A stretch of DNA of 64,000 nucleotides from Ramlibacter terrae (GCA_013127575.1 CP053418.1:3720001-3784000); one strand, 5' to 3'. Numbered from the stretch's first letter, positions 18,901 to 33,099 are shown. Numbers and translations are program-made. The notes: generated by a model not told the origin, from the letters alone.

Positions 18901-20091
18901 ATGGCCCAGACCAAGGCGGCGTCGCCCCACACCATGAACACCTACGGCCGGCTGCCGATCGCCCTGTCGCACGGCGATGGCGTGTACGTGTGGGACGTCG
19001 ACGGCAAGCGCTACCACGGACGCGCTGGCCGGCATCGCCGTGAACACGCTGGGGCACAACCACCCCAAGCTGGTGCCCGCGCTGCAGGACCCGGTGGCCA
19101 AGATCATCCACAGCTGCAACTACTACCACGTGCCCAACCAGGAGAAGCTGGCGGCCAAGCTGGTGGAGCTGTCCGGCATGACCAACGTCTTCTTCGGCTC
19201 GACCGGCCGGAGGCGAACGAGGCCGCGATCAAGCTGGCCCGCAAGTTCGGCCACGACCGCGGCATCGAGCGCCCGGAGATCGTGGTGTACGAGAAGGCCT
19301 TCCACGGCCGCAGCATCGCCACGTTGTCCGCCACCGGCAACGAGAAGGTCCAGAAGGGCTTCGGCCCTCTGGTCGAAGGCTTCATCCGCGTGCCGCTCAA
19401 CGACATCGACGCGCTGCGCCAGGCCACCGACGGCAACAGGAACGTGGTGGCGGTGTTCTTCGAAACCATCGGGGCGAAGGCGGCATCAACGCCATGCGCG
19501 TCGACTACCTGCAGAAGGTGCGGGAGCTGTGCGACCAGAAGAACTGGCTGCTGATGATCGACGAGGTGCAATGCGGCATGGGCCGCACCGGCAAGTGGTT
19601 CGCGCACCAGTGGGCCGGCATCGTGCCGGACGTGATGCCGCTGGCCAAGGGCGGGCTCCGGCGTGCCGATCGCCGCCGTGGTGGCCGGCCCGCGGGCCGC
19701 CGACATCTTCCAGCCGGGCAACCACGGCACCACCTTCGGCGGCAACCCGCTGGCGATGCGCGCCGGGGTCGAGACCATCCGCATCATGGAAGAAGACGGG
19801 CTGCTGGAGAACGCCTCGCGGGTCGGCGCGCACCTCAAGGGCGCGCTGGCGCGCGAGCTGGGCGGCCTGCGCGGCGTGACCGAAATCCGCGGCCAGGGCC
19901 TGATGATCGGCATGGAGCTGGCGAAGAACTGCAACGTGCTGACGCAGCGCGCCGCCGACGCCGGCCTGCTGATCAGCGTGACGGCCGACACGGTGGTGCG
20001 CCTGCTGCCGCCGCTGATCACGACCGAAGCAAACGCCGACGAGATCGTTGCCATCCTGGCGCCGCTGGTGCGGGAGTTCCTCGACCAATGA
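18901..20091 (+). CDS. argD: Acetylornithine aminotransferase
   Basis: A PLP enzyme of arginine synthesis (N-acetylglutamate semialdehyde to N-acetylornithine). Family segments: [50 protein letters not shown] and [14 protein letters not shown] with the PLP lysine, plus [13 protein letters not shown]. The ATG has a GAGGAAAG ribosome binding site. Four lesions, all at CCWGG: 19016 (CCTGG read as CCACGG), 19206 (CCGG), 19472 (CCAGG altered) and 19650 (CT lost). The stop overlaps the argF start (ATGA). A related succinylornithine or 4-aminobutyrate role is less likely next to argF. Confidence 0.92.
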
Positions 20092-21047
20092 ACCCGCCGC
20101 ACCCGCTCCGCCACTTCCTGCAGTTCAGCGACTTCACCGCCGCAGAACACCACTGGATCCTGCAGCGCGCCGCCGCGCTCAAGAGCAAGTTCAAGCGCTA
20201 CGAGAAGCACCATCCGCTGGCCGACCGCACGCTGGCGATGATCTTCGAGAAGGCGTCCACGCGCACCCGCGTGAGCTTCGAGGCCGGCATGTACCAGCTC
20301 GGCGGCTCGGTGGTGCACCTGACCACCGGCGACAGCCAGCTGGGCCGCGCCGAGCCCATCGAGGACAGCGCCAAGGTCATCAGCCGCATGGTCGACCCTG
20401 GTGATGATCCGCACCTTCGGCAGGACAAGATCGAGAAGTTCGCCGAGCACTCGCGCGTGCCCGTGATCAACGGCCTGACCAACGAGTTCCACCCCTGCCA
20501 GATCCCTGGCGGACATCTTCACCTTCCCGGAGTACCGCGGCCTCGACGCGCAGGGCGCGCTGGACCCGGCGCTGCTCAAGGGCAAGGTGGTCGCGTGGGT
20601 GGGCGACGGCAACAACATGGCCAACACCGGCTGCAGGCCGCCGACCTGCTCGGCTTCACGGTGCACCTGAGCACGCCCACCGGCTACGAGGTGGACCAAG
20701 CGGTGGCCGGCATCCGCAGCCGCGACAGCTACAAGGTCTTCAAGGACCCCATGGAAGCCTGCCGCGGCGCTGACCTCGTGACCACCGACGTGTGGACCAG
20801 CATGGGCTTTGAAGCCGAGAACGAGGAGCGCCGCAAGGCCTTCGCCGACTGGTGCGTCGACACCGACATGATGCGCGTGGCCAAGCCCGACGCCCTCTTC
20901 ATGCACTGCCTGCCCGCCCACCGCGGCGAAGAAGTCGAAGCCGAAGTGATCGACGGCCCGCAATCGGTGGTGTGGGACGAGGCCGAGAACCGCATGCACG
21001 TGCAGAAGGCGCTGATGGAGTTCCTCCTGCTCGGCAAGGTCGACTAG
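20088..21047 (+). CDS. argF: Ornithine carbamoyltransferase
   Basis: Forms citrulline from ornithine and carbamoyl phosphate. The carbamoyl-phosphate motif [23 protein letters not shown], the DVWTSMG segment and the ornithine-loop [11 protein letters not shown] are all present; about 320 residues. Four lesions, all at CCWGG: 20397 and 20507 carry an extra C (CCCTGG), 20418 lost a C (CAGG) and 20631 lost T (CCGG). The first and second are compensating, so only a short stretch is misread. The stop overlaps the convergent gene's stop within CTAG. Confidence 0.95.
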   Translation: MNPPHPLRHFLQFSDFTAAEHHWILQRAAALKSKFKRYEKHHPLADRTLAMIFEKASTRTRVSFEAGMYQLGGSVVHLTTGDSQLGRAEPIEDSAKVISRMVDPGDDPHLRQDKIEKFAEHSRVPVINGLTNEFHPCQIPGGHLHLPGVPRPRRAGRAGPGAAQGQGGRVGGRRQQHGQHRLQAADLLGFTVHLSTPTGYEVDQAVAGIRSRDSYKVFKDPMEACRGADLVTTDVWTSMGFEAENEERRKAFADWCVDTDMMRVAKPDALFMHCLPAHRGEEVEAEVIDGPQSVVWDEAENRMHVQKALMEFLLLGKVD

Positions 21048-21439
21048 GACGCTGCCGCCGCGCCGTTGGCACGGCCGAAGCGGCCGCCGCCGGCCGGCGC
21101 CTGCACCTTGCCCAGCTTGACCAGCCGCTGTTCGACCGCGAACGGCGTGCGGCCCAGTTCCTCGGCCACCTGCTTCATGGCGATGCCCGCATCGAAAGCC
21201 GTTTCCAGCGCGGCGTCTTCCTGGCCCGACCACGGCTTGCCCGCGTTCGGCGGCAGCGAGCGGCGCGAACGCGCGGGCTCGCTCGCGCCGCCGTCGTCGA
21301 GCGCGCGCGACACCGCGTGCAGCGCCCGGATCACCGGCGGCGCGTTGTACGGGCTGTCTTCCGGCATGGCTTCGCCGGTGACCGGGTGGATCCCCTGCGC
21401 AAGGGTGTCGATAATCTGGCGCGCGATCTGCAGTTCCAT
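21044..21439 (-). CDS. SANT/Myb-like helix-turn-helix hypothetical protein
   Basis: 131 residues starting [23 protein letters not shown], with a Pro/Asn-rich middle and a C-terminal domain [16 protein letters not shown]...[19 protein letters not shown]. The domain looks like a tri-helical Myb/SANT or sigma-factor-region-4-like fold common in small betaproteobacterial proteins of unknown role. AAGGAG precedes the ATG. Its stop codon shares CTAG with the argF stop, a tail-to-tail overlap of four bases. The frame is intact. Confidence 0.7.
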   Translation of the reverse strand: MELQIARQIIDTLAQGIHPVTGEAMPEDSPYNAPPVIRALHAVSRALDDGGASEPARSRRSLPPNAGKPWSGQEDAALETAFDAGIAMKQVAEELGRTPFAVEQRLVKLGKVQAPAGGGRFGRANGAAAAS

Positions 21440-21522
21440 GGTGCTCTCCTTGGTTGAAGTGAAAGACTGGTTATCCATACAGCCCTCCCGCAACGCGCCG
21501 GCGGCATCGGCGGTTGACGCCC

Positions 21523-21853
21523 ATGGCTGATTCCCTCCACCCCTGCTGCCGGCATGCGGTGCGTGCTGCGCCGCCTACCGCGTCGACTTCGCCGTCTACG
21601 AGATGAGCCACATGGGCGGCACGGTGCCTGACGGCCTGGCGGTCGAAGTGACGGGCAACACCGGCGCATGCGCGGCACCGACCACGTGCCGATCCGTTGC
21701 GCCGCACTGACCGGCAAGGTCGGCGAGCGTGCCGCCTGCGGCATCTACGAGTGGCGTCCCAATCCCTGCCGCGAACTGGAGCCCGGCAGCTACGGCTGCG
21801 AGAAGGCGCGCGCGCGCCACGGCATGGCGCCGCTCGACCCGCAGATGCTTTAA
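21523..21853 (+). CDS. YkgJ family cysteine-cluster protein
   Basis: About 110 residues. After correction the N-terminus reads C-x-x-C-x-x-C-C around CGACCAAYRVDFAVYE, followed by MRGTDHVPIRCAAL, ACGIYEWRPNPCRELEPG and YGCEKARARHG: the Cys array of the YkgJ (UPF0153) family, thought to bind a metal, possibly zinc or Fe-S. Lesions near 21550 (a C lost in the N-terminal Cys region) and near 21664 (CCTGG read as CCGG, restoring NTWRMRG). Function unknown. Confidence 0.75.
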
Positions 21854-21925
21854 GCCTGAACAAATTTGGGGCCTGTTGGGATTAACCGACACCACGGTTT
21901 CCGCGGGCGGCGCACACTTTTCCGC

Positions 21926-23194
21926 ATGCCGACGAAGACCACCCCGGAGGACTGCCGCGCCCTCGACGCGCGCGATCCGCTGCGCCCCTTGCGCGACCTG
22001 TTCACCCTGCCCGATGGCGTCATCTACCTCGATGGCAATTCGCTCGGGCCCCTGCCCCGATCCGCGCCCGCGCGCATCGCGCAGGCGGTGCAGCAGGAGT
22101 GGGGCGAAGGCCTGATCCGCCCCGGAACAGCGCCGGCTGGTACGAGATGCCGCGCCGGCTGGGCGACAAGATCGCGCCGCTGGTGGGCGCCGGCCCCGGC
22201 GAACTGGTGGCGACCGACAGCACCTCGATCAACCTGTACAAGGTCCTGAGCGCCGCGCTCTCCATCGTGGCCGCGGACAGCCCCGGCCGCGACGTGGTGC
22301 TGAGCGAACGCAGCAACTTCCCCACCGACCTCTATATCGCCGAAGCGCTGTGCCGCGAGCGCGGCTTCCGCCTGCAGCTGATCGAAGCGGCGGAGATCGC
22401 CACCGCGCTGCGCGAAGACACCGCCGTGCTGATGCTCACGCACGTGAACTACCGCACCGGCGCCATGCACGACATGCAGGCCGTGACGCGCGCCGCGCAC
22501 GAGGCCGGCGCCCTCGCGGTCTGGGACTGGCACACAGCGCCGGCGCCGTGGAAGTCGACCTGAACGGCGCCGGGGCCGACTTCGCGGTCGGCTGCGGCTA
22601 CAAGTACCTCAATGGCGGCCCGGGCGCGCCCGCGTTCGCCTGGGTGCACCCGCGCCACGCCGAACGCTTCTGGCAGCCGCTGGCCGGCTGGTGGAGCCAC
22701 GCGGCGCCGTTCGCCTTCACGCCCGACTACCAGCCGGCCGCCGGCATCGCGCGCTACTTGTGCGGCACGCAGCCGATCCTGAGCATGACGGCGCTCGAAT
22801 GCGGACTCGACGTCTTCGCGCAGGTGCAGCCGCTCGGCGGCATGGCCGCATTGCGGCGCAAGTCGCTCGCGCTCACGGACCTGTTCATCACGCTGGTCGA
22901 AGAGCGTTGCGCCGGCCACGGCCGGGCCTCGCGACGCCGCGCGGCCACGCGCAACGCGGCTCGCAGGTCTGCCTCACGCGCGACACCGGCGCCTACGCGA
23001 TCGTGCAGGCTCTGATCGCGCGCGGCGTGATCGGCGACTTCCGCGCCGGTGCGCCCGACATCCTGCGCTTCGGCTTCACGCCGCTGTACCTCGGCTTCGA
23101 GGAGGTGTGGCACGCCGCCGAACACCTGCGGCAGGTGCTGGCGGAGCGCGAATGGGAACGCCCCGAATTCAGCCGCGCGCAGGCGGTGACCTGA
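21926..23194 (+). CDS. kynU: Kynureninase
   Basis: A PLP enzyme cleaving kynurenine to anthranilate and alanine. The start has the family phrase [19 protein letters not shown]; further on come [40 protein letters not shown] and [16 protein letters not shown] with the PLP lysine. Three lesions at CCWGG: 22121 (CCGG), 22527 (CTGG) and 22923 (CCGG). It ends one base before kynA, forming a tryptophan-degradation operon; the formamidase gene kynB is not in the window. Confidence 0.94.
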
Positions 23195-23195
23195 C

Positions 23196-24039
23196 ATGGA
23201 ACCCACCAAGCCCGAAGACATCGTCCACGCCGAGAAGGCGCAGCTGGACTTCAGCCAGTCCATGAGCTACGGCGACTACCTGCAGCTCGACCCGATCCTG
23301 AGCGCGCAGCGGCCGCTTTCGCCGGACCACAACGAGATGCTGTTCATCGTGCAGCACCAGACCAGCGAGCTGTGGATGAAGCTGATGCTCCACGAGCTGT
23401 CGGCCGCGATCGAGAACATCGCGCACGACAAGCTGCAGCCGGCCTTCAAGATGCTCGCGCGCGTGTCGAAGATCATGGAGCAGCTGGTGCACGCCACGGG
23501 ACGTCTGGCCACCATGACGCCGGCGGAATACAGCGCCATCCGTCCCTACCTCGCCAGCTCGAGCGGCTTCCAGAGCTTCCAGTACCGCTGCATCGAGTTC
23601 CGCCGGGCAACAAGAACGCCGCGATGCTCAAGCCGCACGAGCATCACGCCGAACGGCTGTCGGTGGTGCAGCAGGCGCACGAACTGCCGTCGCTGTACGA
23701 CGAGTCGCTGCGGCTCCTCGCGCGGCGCGGGCTGCAGATCCCGGCTTCGCACCGGAGCGCGACTGGAGCCAGCCTTACGAGGCCAGCGACGCCGTGGAGC
23801 AAGCCTGGCTGGTGGTGTACCGGAACCCGGAACAGCACTGGGACCTGTACCAGCTCGGCGAGGAACTGACCGACCTCGAGGACGCCTTCCGCCTCTGGCG
23901 CTTCCGCCACGTGACGACGGTGGAACGCATCATCGGCTTCAAGCGCGGCACCGGCGGCACGGGCGGCGTGAGCTACCTGCGCAAGATGCTGGACGTGGTG
24001 CTGTTCCCGGAGATCTGGCGGCTGCGCACCTCGCTGTAG
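23196..24039 (+). CDS. kynA: Tryptophan 2,3-dioxygenase
   Basis: A haem enzyme that opens the indole ring of L-tryptophan to N-formylkynurenine. Diagnostic segments are [32 protein letters not shown] with the haem-pocket His, [12 protein letters not shown], and [19 protein letters not shown] near the C-terminus. About 281 residues. Lesions near 23603 and 23752, both CCTGG read as CCGG. It follows kynU immediately and should be co-transcribed. Confidence 0.95.
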
Positions 24040-24051
24040 CGCGCCAGGCTT

Positions 24052-25480
24052 TCAGCCGAAGCTGTCGCCCATCAGGGTGCGGAACCGGTGTTCATCTGCT
24101 TGAAGTTCCCGGCATCGATGCGCGAGGCCTCGGTGGGCGCCATCGCGCTGCCGTCGGGCTGCGCCAGCTGTCCGGGGCCCGCGCGGGTCTGGCCGGCGAT
24201 GCGCATCGACTGCGTGGCCGGGTCGTACTGGTAGACCGCCGTCAGCCACGAGGCCGTGGTCGCGGTGATGGGCGAGTAGCAGGCGGAATTCGCCACGGGG
24301 GCCGGATCCGGGTGTCCGCCGCCCATGAGGCGCACGATCGCGTCGGCGCAGATCTTCGCCTCCTGGTTGGCGACGTGTCCGGCCTTGGGCAGGCCGCTCT
24401 GCGCGGCGTCGCCGAGCACGTGGATCGCCGACGCACCCGGCGCCGTCGACGCGTAGCTGCGGACGTCGACCCGGGCCCAGCGGCCGCCGTTGCCGTTGGC
24501 GAGCCCCGCTGCCGCCAGCCAGCCGCCCGCCGCGCTGCCCGCGGCCCGGTGCGGCGCGATCGGGTTGACCACCTGTGCCTGCACCACGCGGTGGGTGCCG
24601 AGGGCGTCGGTGTAGCGGACCACCTTGCTGTCCGCGTCGATCACGATGCCGGTGGCGGCCGGCTGGTAGTCGATCACGCCGTCATGGATCACCTCGAAGG
24701 CGCGCGTGAAGTTGTGCACCTCCGCCGGATGCCGGGGTTCTCGTCGAGCACCACGACCTTCGCGCCGGCGCCCTTTTGCCGGGAGAGGAAATCGGCCACG
24801 ACGCAGGCGCGCTCGTACGGTCCGGGCGGGCAGCGGTACGGTGCGCGCGGGATCGTCATCACGAAGGTGCCGCCGGCGCGCATGCCGGCCAGTTGCCGCC
24901 GCAGCAGCTCGGTCTGCGGCCCGGCGCGCCATGCATGCGGCGTCTTGCCCGCGTAGTCGCGCTCGGTCAGGCCGTACGCCTCCTCGAACTCGATGCCGGG
25001 CGCCGGGACCAGCCGGTCGTACGCGAGCGAGCTGCCGTCGGAGAGCGCGATGCGCCGGTCGGCCACCGAGATCCCGGTGAGCGCGGCACGGCGGCGCACG
25101 ACGCCGTACTTCGCCTCGAGGTCGGCGTGCGTGTACTGCAGGCTGCCGATGCTGCGGCTGCCGTTGAGCACCAGGTTGCTCATGATGTTGGAGGTGTAGG
25201 CAGCTTCGGCCTCGACCAGCGTGACCTTCAAGCCGGCGCCGCCCCACAGCCGCAGGTACTTGGCGGCGGTGGCGCCCGCCATGCCGCCGCCCACCACCAC
25301 CACGTGGCCCTTGGGGCCGGTGCGGGCGAGCGCGAAGGTCGTGGGCTTGCCGTCGCCCTCGTCCTCGTCGTCCCGCTCGCGGCCGCTGCCGGTGAGGGGC
25401 AACAGGGCGCCGAGGGCGCCGGTGGCGGCCAGCTGCAACAGGCGGCGGCGCAGGACCGTATCGCGGATGTCGTCTTTCAT
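24052..25480 (-). CDS. Flavocytochrome c sulfide dehydrogenase-type flavoprotein
   Basis: About 476 residues. An N-terminal twin-arginine-like signal ([19 protein letters not shown]) suggests export. An FAD-binding Rossmann fold starts at [19 protein letters not shown]; later come [34 protein letters not shown] and [19 protein letters not shown]. These match FccB/SoxF, which oxidises sulfide and passes electrons to the cytochrome subunit encoded just upstream. Lesions near 24726 and 24085, both CCTGG read as CCGG. Actual substrate unproven. Confidence 0.88.
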
Positions 25481-25496
25481 GGGGGTCTCCTTGCGT

Positions 25497-25910
25497 TCAG
25501 CGTTGCCGCAGGTAGGCCACGATGGCCTGGAGCTGCTCGCGGGTGTAGCCCCGGACATGGGCGGCCATGATGCTGCTGCCCGCCGACTTGCGCAGGAACT
25601 CCGCCGCTTCCCCGGCCTCCTTGCCGCGGATGCCGTCGAAGCCGCCGGTGCCGCCGGTGCCGTGGCACTGGAAGCAGTTCGACGCCAGCAGGCGGCCTTC
25701 GGTGTTGGCCGGCTGGGCGACGCGCTGGACCGACGCAGCCCGCGAAGCGGCTTGCAGGGACGTGACCTCGACGCCCCCTCGGCGGGCGGACCCCTTCGCC
25801 ACTGCTTCGGGGACGTCGTCGCCTCCTCCACCGCAGGCGGCCGGGGCCGCCACGGCCAGCGCAGCGGCGGGCCGGCGCAGGCCGTCGACCAGCTTGGACA
25901 TTGCAGGCAT
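25497..25910 (-). CDS. c-type cytochrome, probable partner of the flavoprotein
   Basis: About 137 residues. The N-terminus has a hydrophobic segment ending [11 protein letters not shown], which could be a lipoprotein signal with the Cys as the lipid attachment site. One haem site, CFQCH, follows, and a C-terminal helix GYTREQLQAIVAYLRQR typical of class I cytochromes. AAGGAG lies 9 bp before the ATG at 25910. It is 16 bp upstream of the flavoprotein on the same strand, forming an FccA/FccB-like pair. The frame is intact. Confidence 0.82.
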   Translation of the reverse strand: MPAMSKLVDGLRRPAAALAVAAPAACGGGGDDVPEAVAKGSARRGGVEVTSLQAASRAASVQRVAQPANTEGRLLASNCFQCHGTGGTGGFDGIRGKEAGEAAEFLRKSAGSSIMAAHVRGYTREQLQAIVAYLRQR

Positions 25911-26027
25911 CGGATCTCACTCCTTTTCGCCCGCGACAGGCTGCAGGCTGGAACCGCTCCCGGATGAGGGAACGCGGGCAGTCTGCAAGGGCAGGATTAA
26001 TGCGTGCTTAACGCGGCGGCCGCGAAC

Positions 26028-27202
26028 CTATGCGGCGTACAACCACGGCTGGTCCATCAGCCGCCCGCCCAGCATCCGCAACCCGAGGTTGCGAGCCGCG
26101 CGCAGCGGTCCCCGGGCGTGGAAGATCGTGCCGTTGCGCCGTGAGCGCGCCTGCACGCGCGCCACGCGCTGCCAGCGATTGAGCGCATAGCGGCGGAACG
26201 CGGTGGGCACGTCCACCACGCGATCGTCGGCGATGGCCAGCACGCGCTGCAGTTCGCGCGCATCTTCGATCGCCATGCCGGCGCCCTGCGCGAGGTAGGG
26301 CCGCATCGGGTGCGCGGCGTCGCCCAGCAACGCGATGCGGCCTTGCGCCAGGTAGTCGGCCGTCGGCACCGGCGGGCGGTCGTGCAGCGCCCAGAGCCGC
26401 CACTCCGGGATCGCCGCGATCTGCTCGCGCACCTGCGCATCGACCGGGCCCAGCGCGGCTTCGAGTTCGGTGCGCACGGCAAGCTGGTCCCAGTCGCGCG
26501 GATCGCCGGCGACGCTGCCTTCGACGATGCAGACCGCATTGAGCACGTCGCCACCGCGCACCGGATAGGTCACCAGGTGCATGCGCGGCGCCAGCCAGAC
26601 GGTGACTTCGCGGCTGCGCAGCGGCGGCGGCAGGTCGGCCTGCAGCACCAGCCCGCGGTAAGCGAGATGGCCCGTGCGCTCGGGCGGGCCGTCGCCCACG
26701 ACCTGAGCGCGCACCTCGCTCCACAGGCCGTCGGCGGCCACCAGCGCTTCGGCTTCGACCTCGGGGCCCGGGCCGGCCGTGGCGCGCACGCAGCCCTCGT
26801 GCTCGCTCACCTTCTCCACCTTGCGGCCGGTGTGCAGGCGCATGCCCGCGTTTCGCGCGGCAGCCAGCAAGGCGGCCTGCAGGTCGGCGCGGTGCACGGT
26901 GAGGTAGGGCGCGCCGTAGCGCTGTTCCATGTCGCCCACCGACAGGCTGCCGAGTTCGCCGCCATCGAGGCCGTCGCGCAAGCGCACGCGCTGCGGCGTG
27001 AAAGCGCGTTCGCGCAGCTCGCCTTCGAGGAGGCCCCATTCGGCCAGGATGCGCGTGGCGTTCGGCCCGAGCTGGATGCCGGCGCCGACCTCGGACAAGA
27101 CCCACGCCTGCTCGAACAGGCGCGCCTCCCAACCGGCGCGCCGCGCCGCGATGGCGGCCGCGAGCCCGCCGATCCCGCCGCCCGCGACCAGCAGCTCGCG
27201 CG

Positions 27203-27206
<4 letters not shown>
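26028..27206 (-). CDS. FAD-dependent aromatic monooxygenase (PHBH/UbiH class)
   Basis: About 392 residues. The FAD-binding [33 protein letters not shown] and [22 protein letters not shown] motifs place it with single-component hydroxylases such as salicylate or 3-hydroxybenzoate hydroxylases. It begins at a GTG that overlaps the acnA stop (GTGA), so it is translationally coupled to acnA, a surprising partner. The frame is intact. Substrate unknown; the closeness of the kynurenine genes is only suggestive. Confidence 0.85.
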
Positions 27207-30069
<2,863 letters not shown>

Positions 30070-30138
30070 TCTCGGCCTCTGTTGTTGGTTTGGCCCATTG
30101 TGCCAACACGCGGCCTTCCACGGGGAAGGCAGGGGAAA

Positions 30139-30290
30139 GGCGGGAGCGGACAGCCGGAACGCAGAGGGCGCAAAGGAATCGCAGAGGACGCAGAAAAGTC
30201 AAAGAAAAACCAAAAGGTTTTTGGTTTCCTTCTGCGACTTCTGCGCAATCTCTGCGCCCTCTGCGTTCTGGAGGTCCGCTCCCGCTTTCA
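30139..30290. repeat. Intergenic palindromic repeat, copy 1
   Basis: An element bounded by GCGGGAGCGG and CCGCTCCCGC. The interior is an imperfect hairpin: AACGCAGAGGGCGC on the left pairs with GCGCCCTCTGCGTT on the right, and CTGCG-type words recur. It lies between acnA and serA and supplies the last bases of the serA stop codon. Related copies at 51957, 54443 and 62101. Confidence 0.8.
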
Positions 30291-31475
30291 AGCCGGCAGG
30301 TAGCGCACCGCCAGCACGCCCTCGATGCCGCGCAGGGTGGCGAGCACCTCGTCCTTCACGGCGCTGTCGACGTCCACCAGCGTGTAGGCCATGTCGCCGC
30401 GCGACTTGTTGACCATGTTGTGGATGTTCAGCCCGGCGTGGGCCATGGCGGTGGAGATCTGCCCCAGCATGTTGGGCACGTTGGCGTTGGCGATGGCGAT
30501 GCGCCACTGCGATTCGCGCGGCATGTGCACCTGCGGGAAGTTCACGGCGTTGCAGATGTTGCCGTGCCGCAGGTAATCGCGCAGCTGGTCGGCCACCATC
30601 ACCGCGCAGTTGTCCTCCGCCTCGCGCGTCGAGGCGCCAGTGCGGCAGCGCCAGCACCTTGGCCCGGCCCAGCACGCCCGGATGCGGGAAATCGCAGACG
30701 TACCAGGCCAGCGCGCCCGCATCCAGCGCGCGCACCACCGAGTCGTCGTCGACCACGCCTTCGCGCGAGAAATTCAGCAGCACGGCGCCTTCGCGCATCA
30801 GCCCGACGTTGTCGGCGCCCACGAGGTGCCGCGTGGCCTTGACCAGCGGCACGTGCAGCGTGACGAAATGGCTGTTCTTCAGCACGTCGGGCACGCTCGC
30901 CGCCCGCTTGACCTGCGACGGCAGGCTCCGGGCCGCGTCGACCGTGATCTCGGGGTCGTAGCCCATCACGTTCATGCCCAGCTTGATCGCGGCGTCGGCC
31001 ACGAGGCAGCCGATCTTGCCGAGGCCGATCACGCCCAGCGTCTGGCCCGCGAGCTCGAAGCCGGCGAAGGACTTCTTGCCTTCTTCGACCGTCCGCTCCA
31101 GTTGCGGGTCGGCCGCGTCGAGCCCGGAGACGAAGCGCTGCGCCGGCGCCGGTTGCGCGCCGCCATCAGCATGCCCGCGATCACCAGTTCCTTGACGGCA
31201 TTGGCGTTGCCGCCGGGCGCGTTGAACACGGGCACGCCGCGCGCGCTCATCGCCGGCACGGGGATGTTGTTGGTGCCGGCGCCGCAGCGGCCGATGGCCT
31301 GCACCGAAGGCGGGATGTCCATCGCGTGCAGGTCCGCCGAGCGCACCAGAATGGCGTCGGGCTGCGCGATGTCCTTGCCGACGCGGAAGTCCGCCGCCGG
31401 CAGGCGGTCGAGGCCGCAGCGGGAGATCTGGTTGAGCACCAGCACCGCGAACGGCCGCGACGCCGCGCTAGGCAT
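30288..31475 (-). CDS. serA: D-3-phosphoglycerate dehydrogenase
   Basis: First step of serine synthesis. About 395 residues: [15 protein letters not shown] near the start, the NAD-binding [27 protein letters not shown], the conserved PHLGAS and a C-terminal ACT domain ([18 protein letters not shown]) that usually mediates serine feedback. Lesions near 31150 (CCTGG read as CCGG) and 30637 (CCTGGG read as CTGG). The start overlaps the serC stop by eight bases, so serC and serA form one operon. Confidence 0.94.
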
Positions 31476-32548
31476 GGCTCTTCTCGAATTCCCGCATGTA
31501 CCGCACCAGCGCCTGTACGCCCTCGATGGGCATGGCGTTGTAGATCGAGGCGCGCATGCCGCCCACCGAACGGTGGCCCTTGAGCTGGATCATGCCGCGC
31601 GCCTGCGCGCCCGGAGGAACTCCGCGTCGAGCGCATCGTCCTTCAGCCAGAAGGGCACGTTCATCAGCGAGCGGTCGGCACGGGCGACCGGGTTGCGGTA
31701 GAAGCTGCTGGCGTCGAGGAAGTCGTACAGCACCTTCGCCTTGGCGCGGTTGCGCTCCTCGATGGCGGCCATGCCGCCCATCTGCTTGAAGTGCTGCAGC
31801 ACCAGGCCCATGATGTAGATCGCGTACGTCGGGGGCGTGTTGTACATCGAGTCGTTCTCGGCCTGCAACTGGTAGTTGAAGGCCGACGGCGTGACCGGCA
31901 GCGCGTGGCCCAGCAGGTCGTCGCGGACGATCACGACGGTGAGGCCCGACGGGCCCATGTTCTTTGCGCGCCGGCGTAGATCAGGCCGTACTTGCTGACG
32001 TCGACCGGGCGCGACAGGATGTCGGACGACATGTCGGCCACCAGCGGCACCGCGCCGGTGTCGGGGGTCCAGTGGAACTGCACGCCGCCGATGGTTTCGT
32101 TCGAGCAGATGTGCACGTACGAGGCGCCGGGGTCGAGCTTCCAGTCCGGCTGCGGCGGCAACGCGGTGAACTTCGAGGCTTCGCCGGTGGCCGCCACGTT
32201 GACGGTGCCGAAGTTCTTCGCCTCCTTCTGCGACTTCTTCGACCAGTCGCCGGTCAGCACGTAGTCGGCGCGGCCGCTGCGGCCGATCAGGTTCATCGGC
32301 ACGATGGCGTTCTCGCCGATGGCGCCGCCCTGCATGAACAGCACCTTGTAGTTGCCGGGGATGCCCATCAGCTCGCGCAGCGTGGCTTCGGCCTCGGCGT
32401 GGATCGACATGAACTCCTTGCCGCGGTGGCTCATCTCCATCACCGACATGCCGCTGCCGCGCCAGTCCAGCATCTCGGAGGCCGCTTGCCGCAGCACGGG
32501 CTCGGGCAGGGTGGCGGGTCCGGGGCTGAAATTGAATACGCGGGTCAT
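31468..32548 (-). CDS. serC: Phosphoserine aminotransferase
   Basis: A PLP enzyme making phosphoserine from 3-phosphohydroxypyruvate. [48 protein letters not shown] and the PLP-lysine region YAGAQKNMGPSG are diagnostic. About 360 residues. Lesions near 31964 (CAGAAG read as CAAAG, not a CCWGG site) and near 31611 (CCTGG read as CCGG). First gene of the serC-serA operon. Confidence 0.95.
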
Positions 32549-32616
32549 GGGAAAAGGCTCTCTCTTCGACGGGTGAATGGGGCAGCATACAAGAAGAGAA
32601 AGCCCCCGCGCCGCCG

Positions 32617-33023
32617 CTATTCGAAGGCCGGACGGCCGGCGAACGGGCGCCGCGCCGCAAGCCATTGCAGTTCGCCCAGCACGCCGACGGCAACCGCCTG
32701 CACGACCGGGTAGGCTGGCCCAGGCCGGTGCCCGCGATGCCGCCGAACAGCAGCGCGAGGCAGCCGATCGCCCAGGCGATGTTGCCGAAGGCGAGCACGC
32801 GCACCGCGCCGCGCGGCGGCGCCTCCCGCACGGCCGGGGATCCGGCGAGCACGACGTAGGCCGGGATGGCCACGGCACTGGCCAGCAGCAGGGAGGGCGC
32901 AAGGCCGAACCAGCCGCCCAGCACGTCCGGCAGGGCGAAATGCAGCAGCGCGGTGGCGGCGCCGGAGACGGCGTCGGCCCAGAGGACGGCGCGCAGGAAA
33001 CGGGGCGGGATGGCGAAGGTCAT
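32617..33023 (-). CDS. Small four-helix membrane protein
   Basis: About 135 residues with four predicted transmembrane helices: [55 protein letters not shown] and [18 protein letters not shown]. One lesion near 32715 (CCAGG read as CCAG). Divergent from the XRE regulator, with an inverted repeat in between, so it is probably regulated by it. No function recognised. Confidence 0.7.
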
Positions 33024-33078
33024 GGCAGGCTCCCCGGGTGGTTGGTGGCCGCACTGTCGCCGCGCGCATGCGCACCGT

Positions 33079-33099
33079 CCATGACGTCGCAGGTCATGG
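33079..33099. promoter_or_regulatory. Candidate operator, inverted repeat CCATGAC-N7-GTCATGG
   Basis: Perfect 7-bp arms in the 109-bp divergent region between the four-helix membrane protein and the XRE regulator, a usual place for an autoregulatory operator. Confidence 0.5.

Noticed and set aside
20395..20420. Programmed ribosomal frameshifting in argF (+1 then -1)
   Set aside because: No slippery sequence; the two shifts compensate and both sit at CCWGG, like dozens elsewhere.
19104..21233. Long minus-strand frame opposite argD-argF
   Set aside because: Antisense shadow; the plus strand encodes conserved argD and argF.
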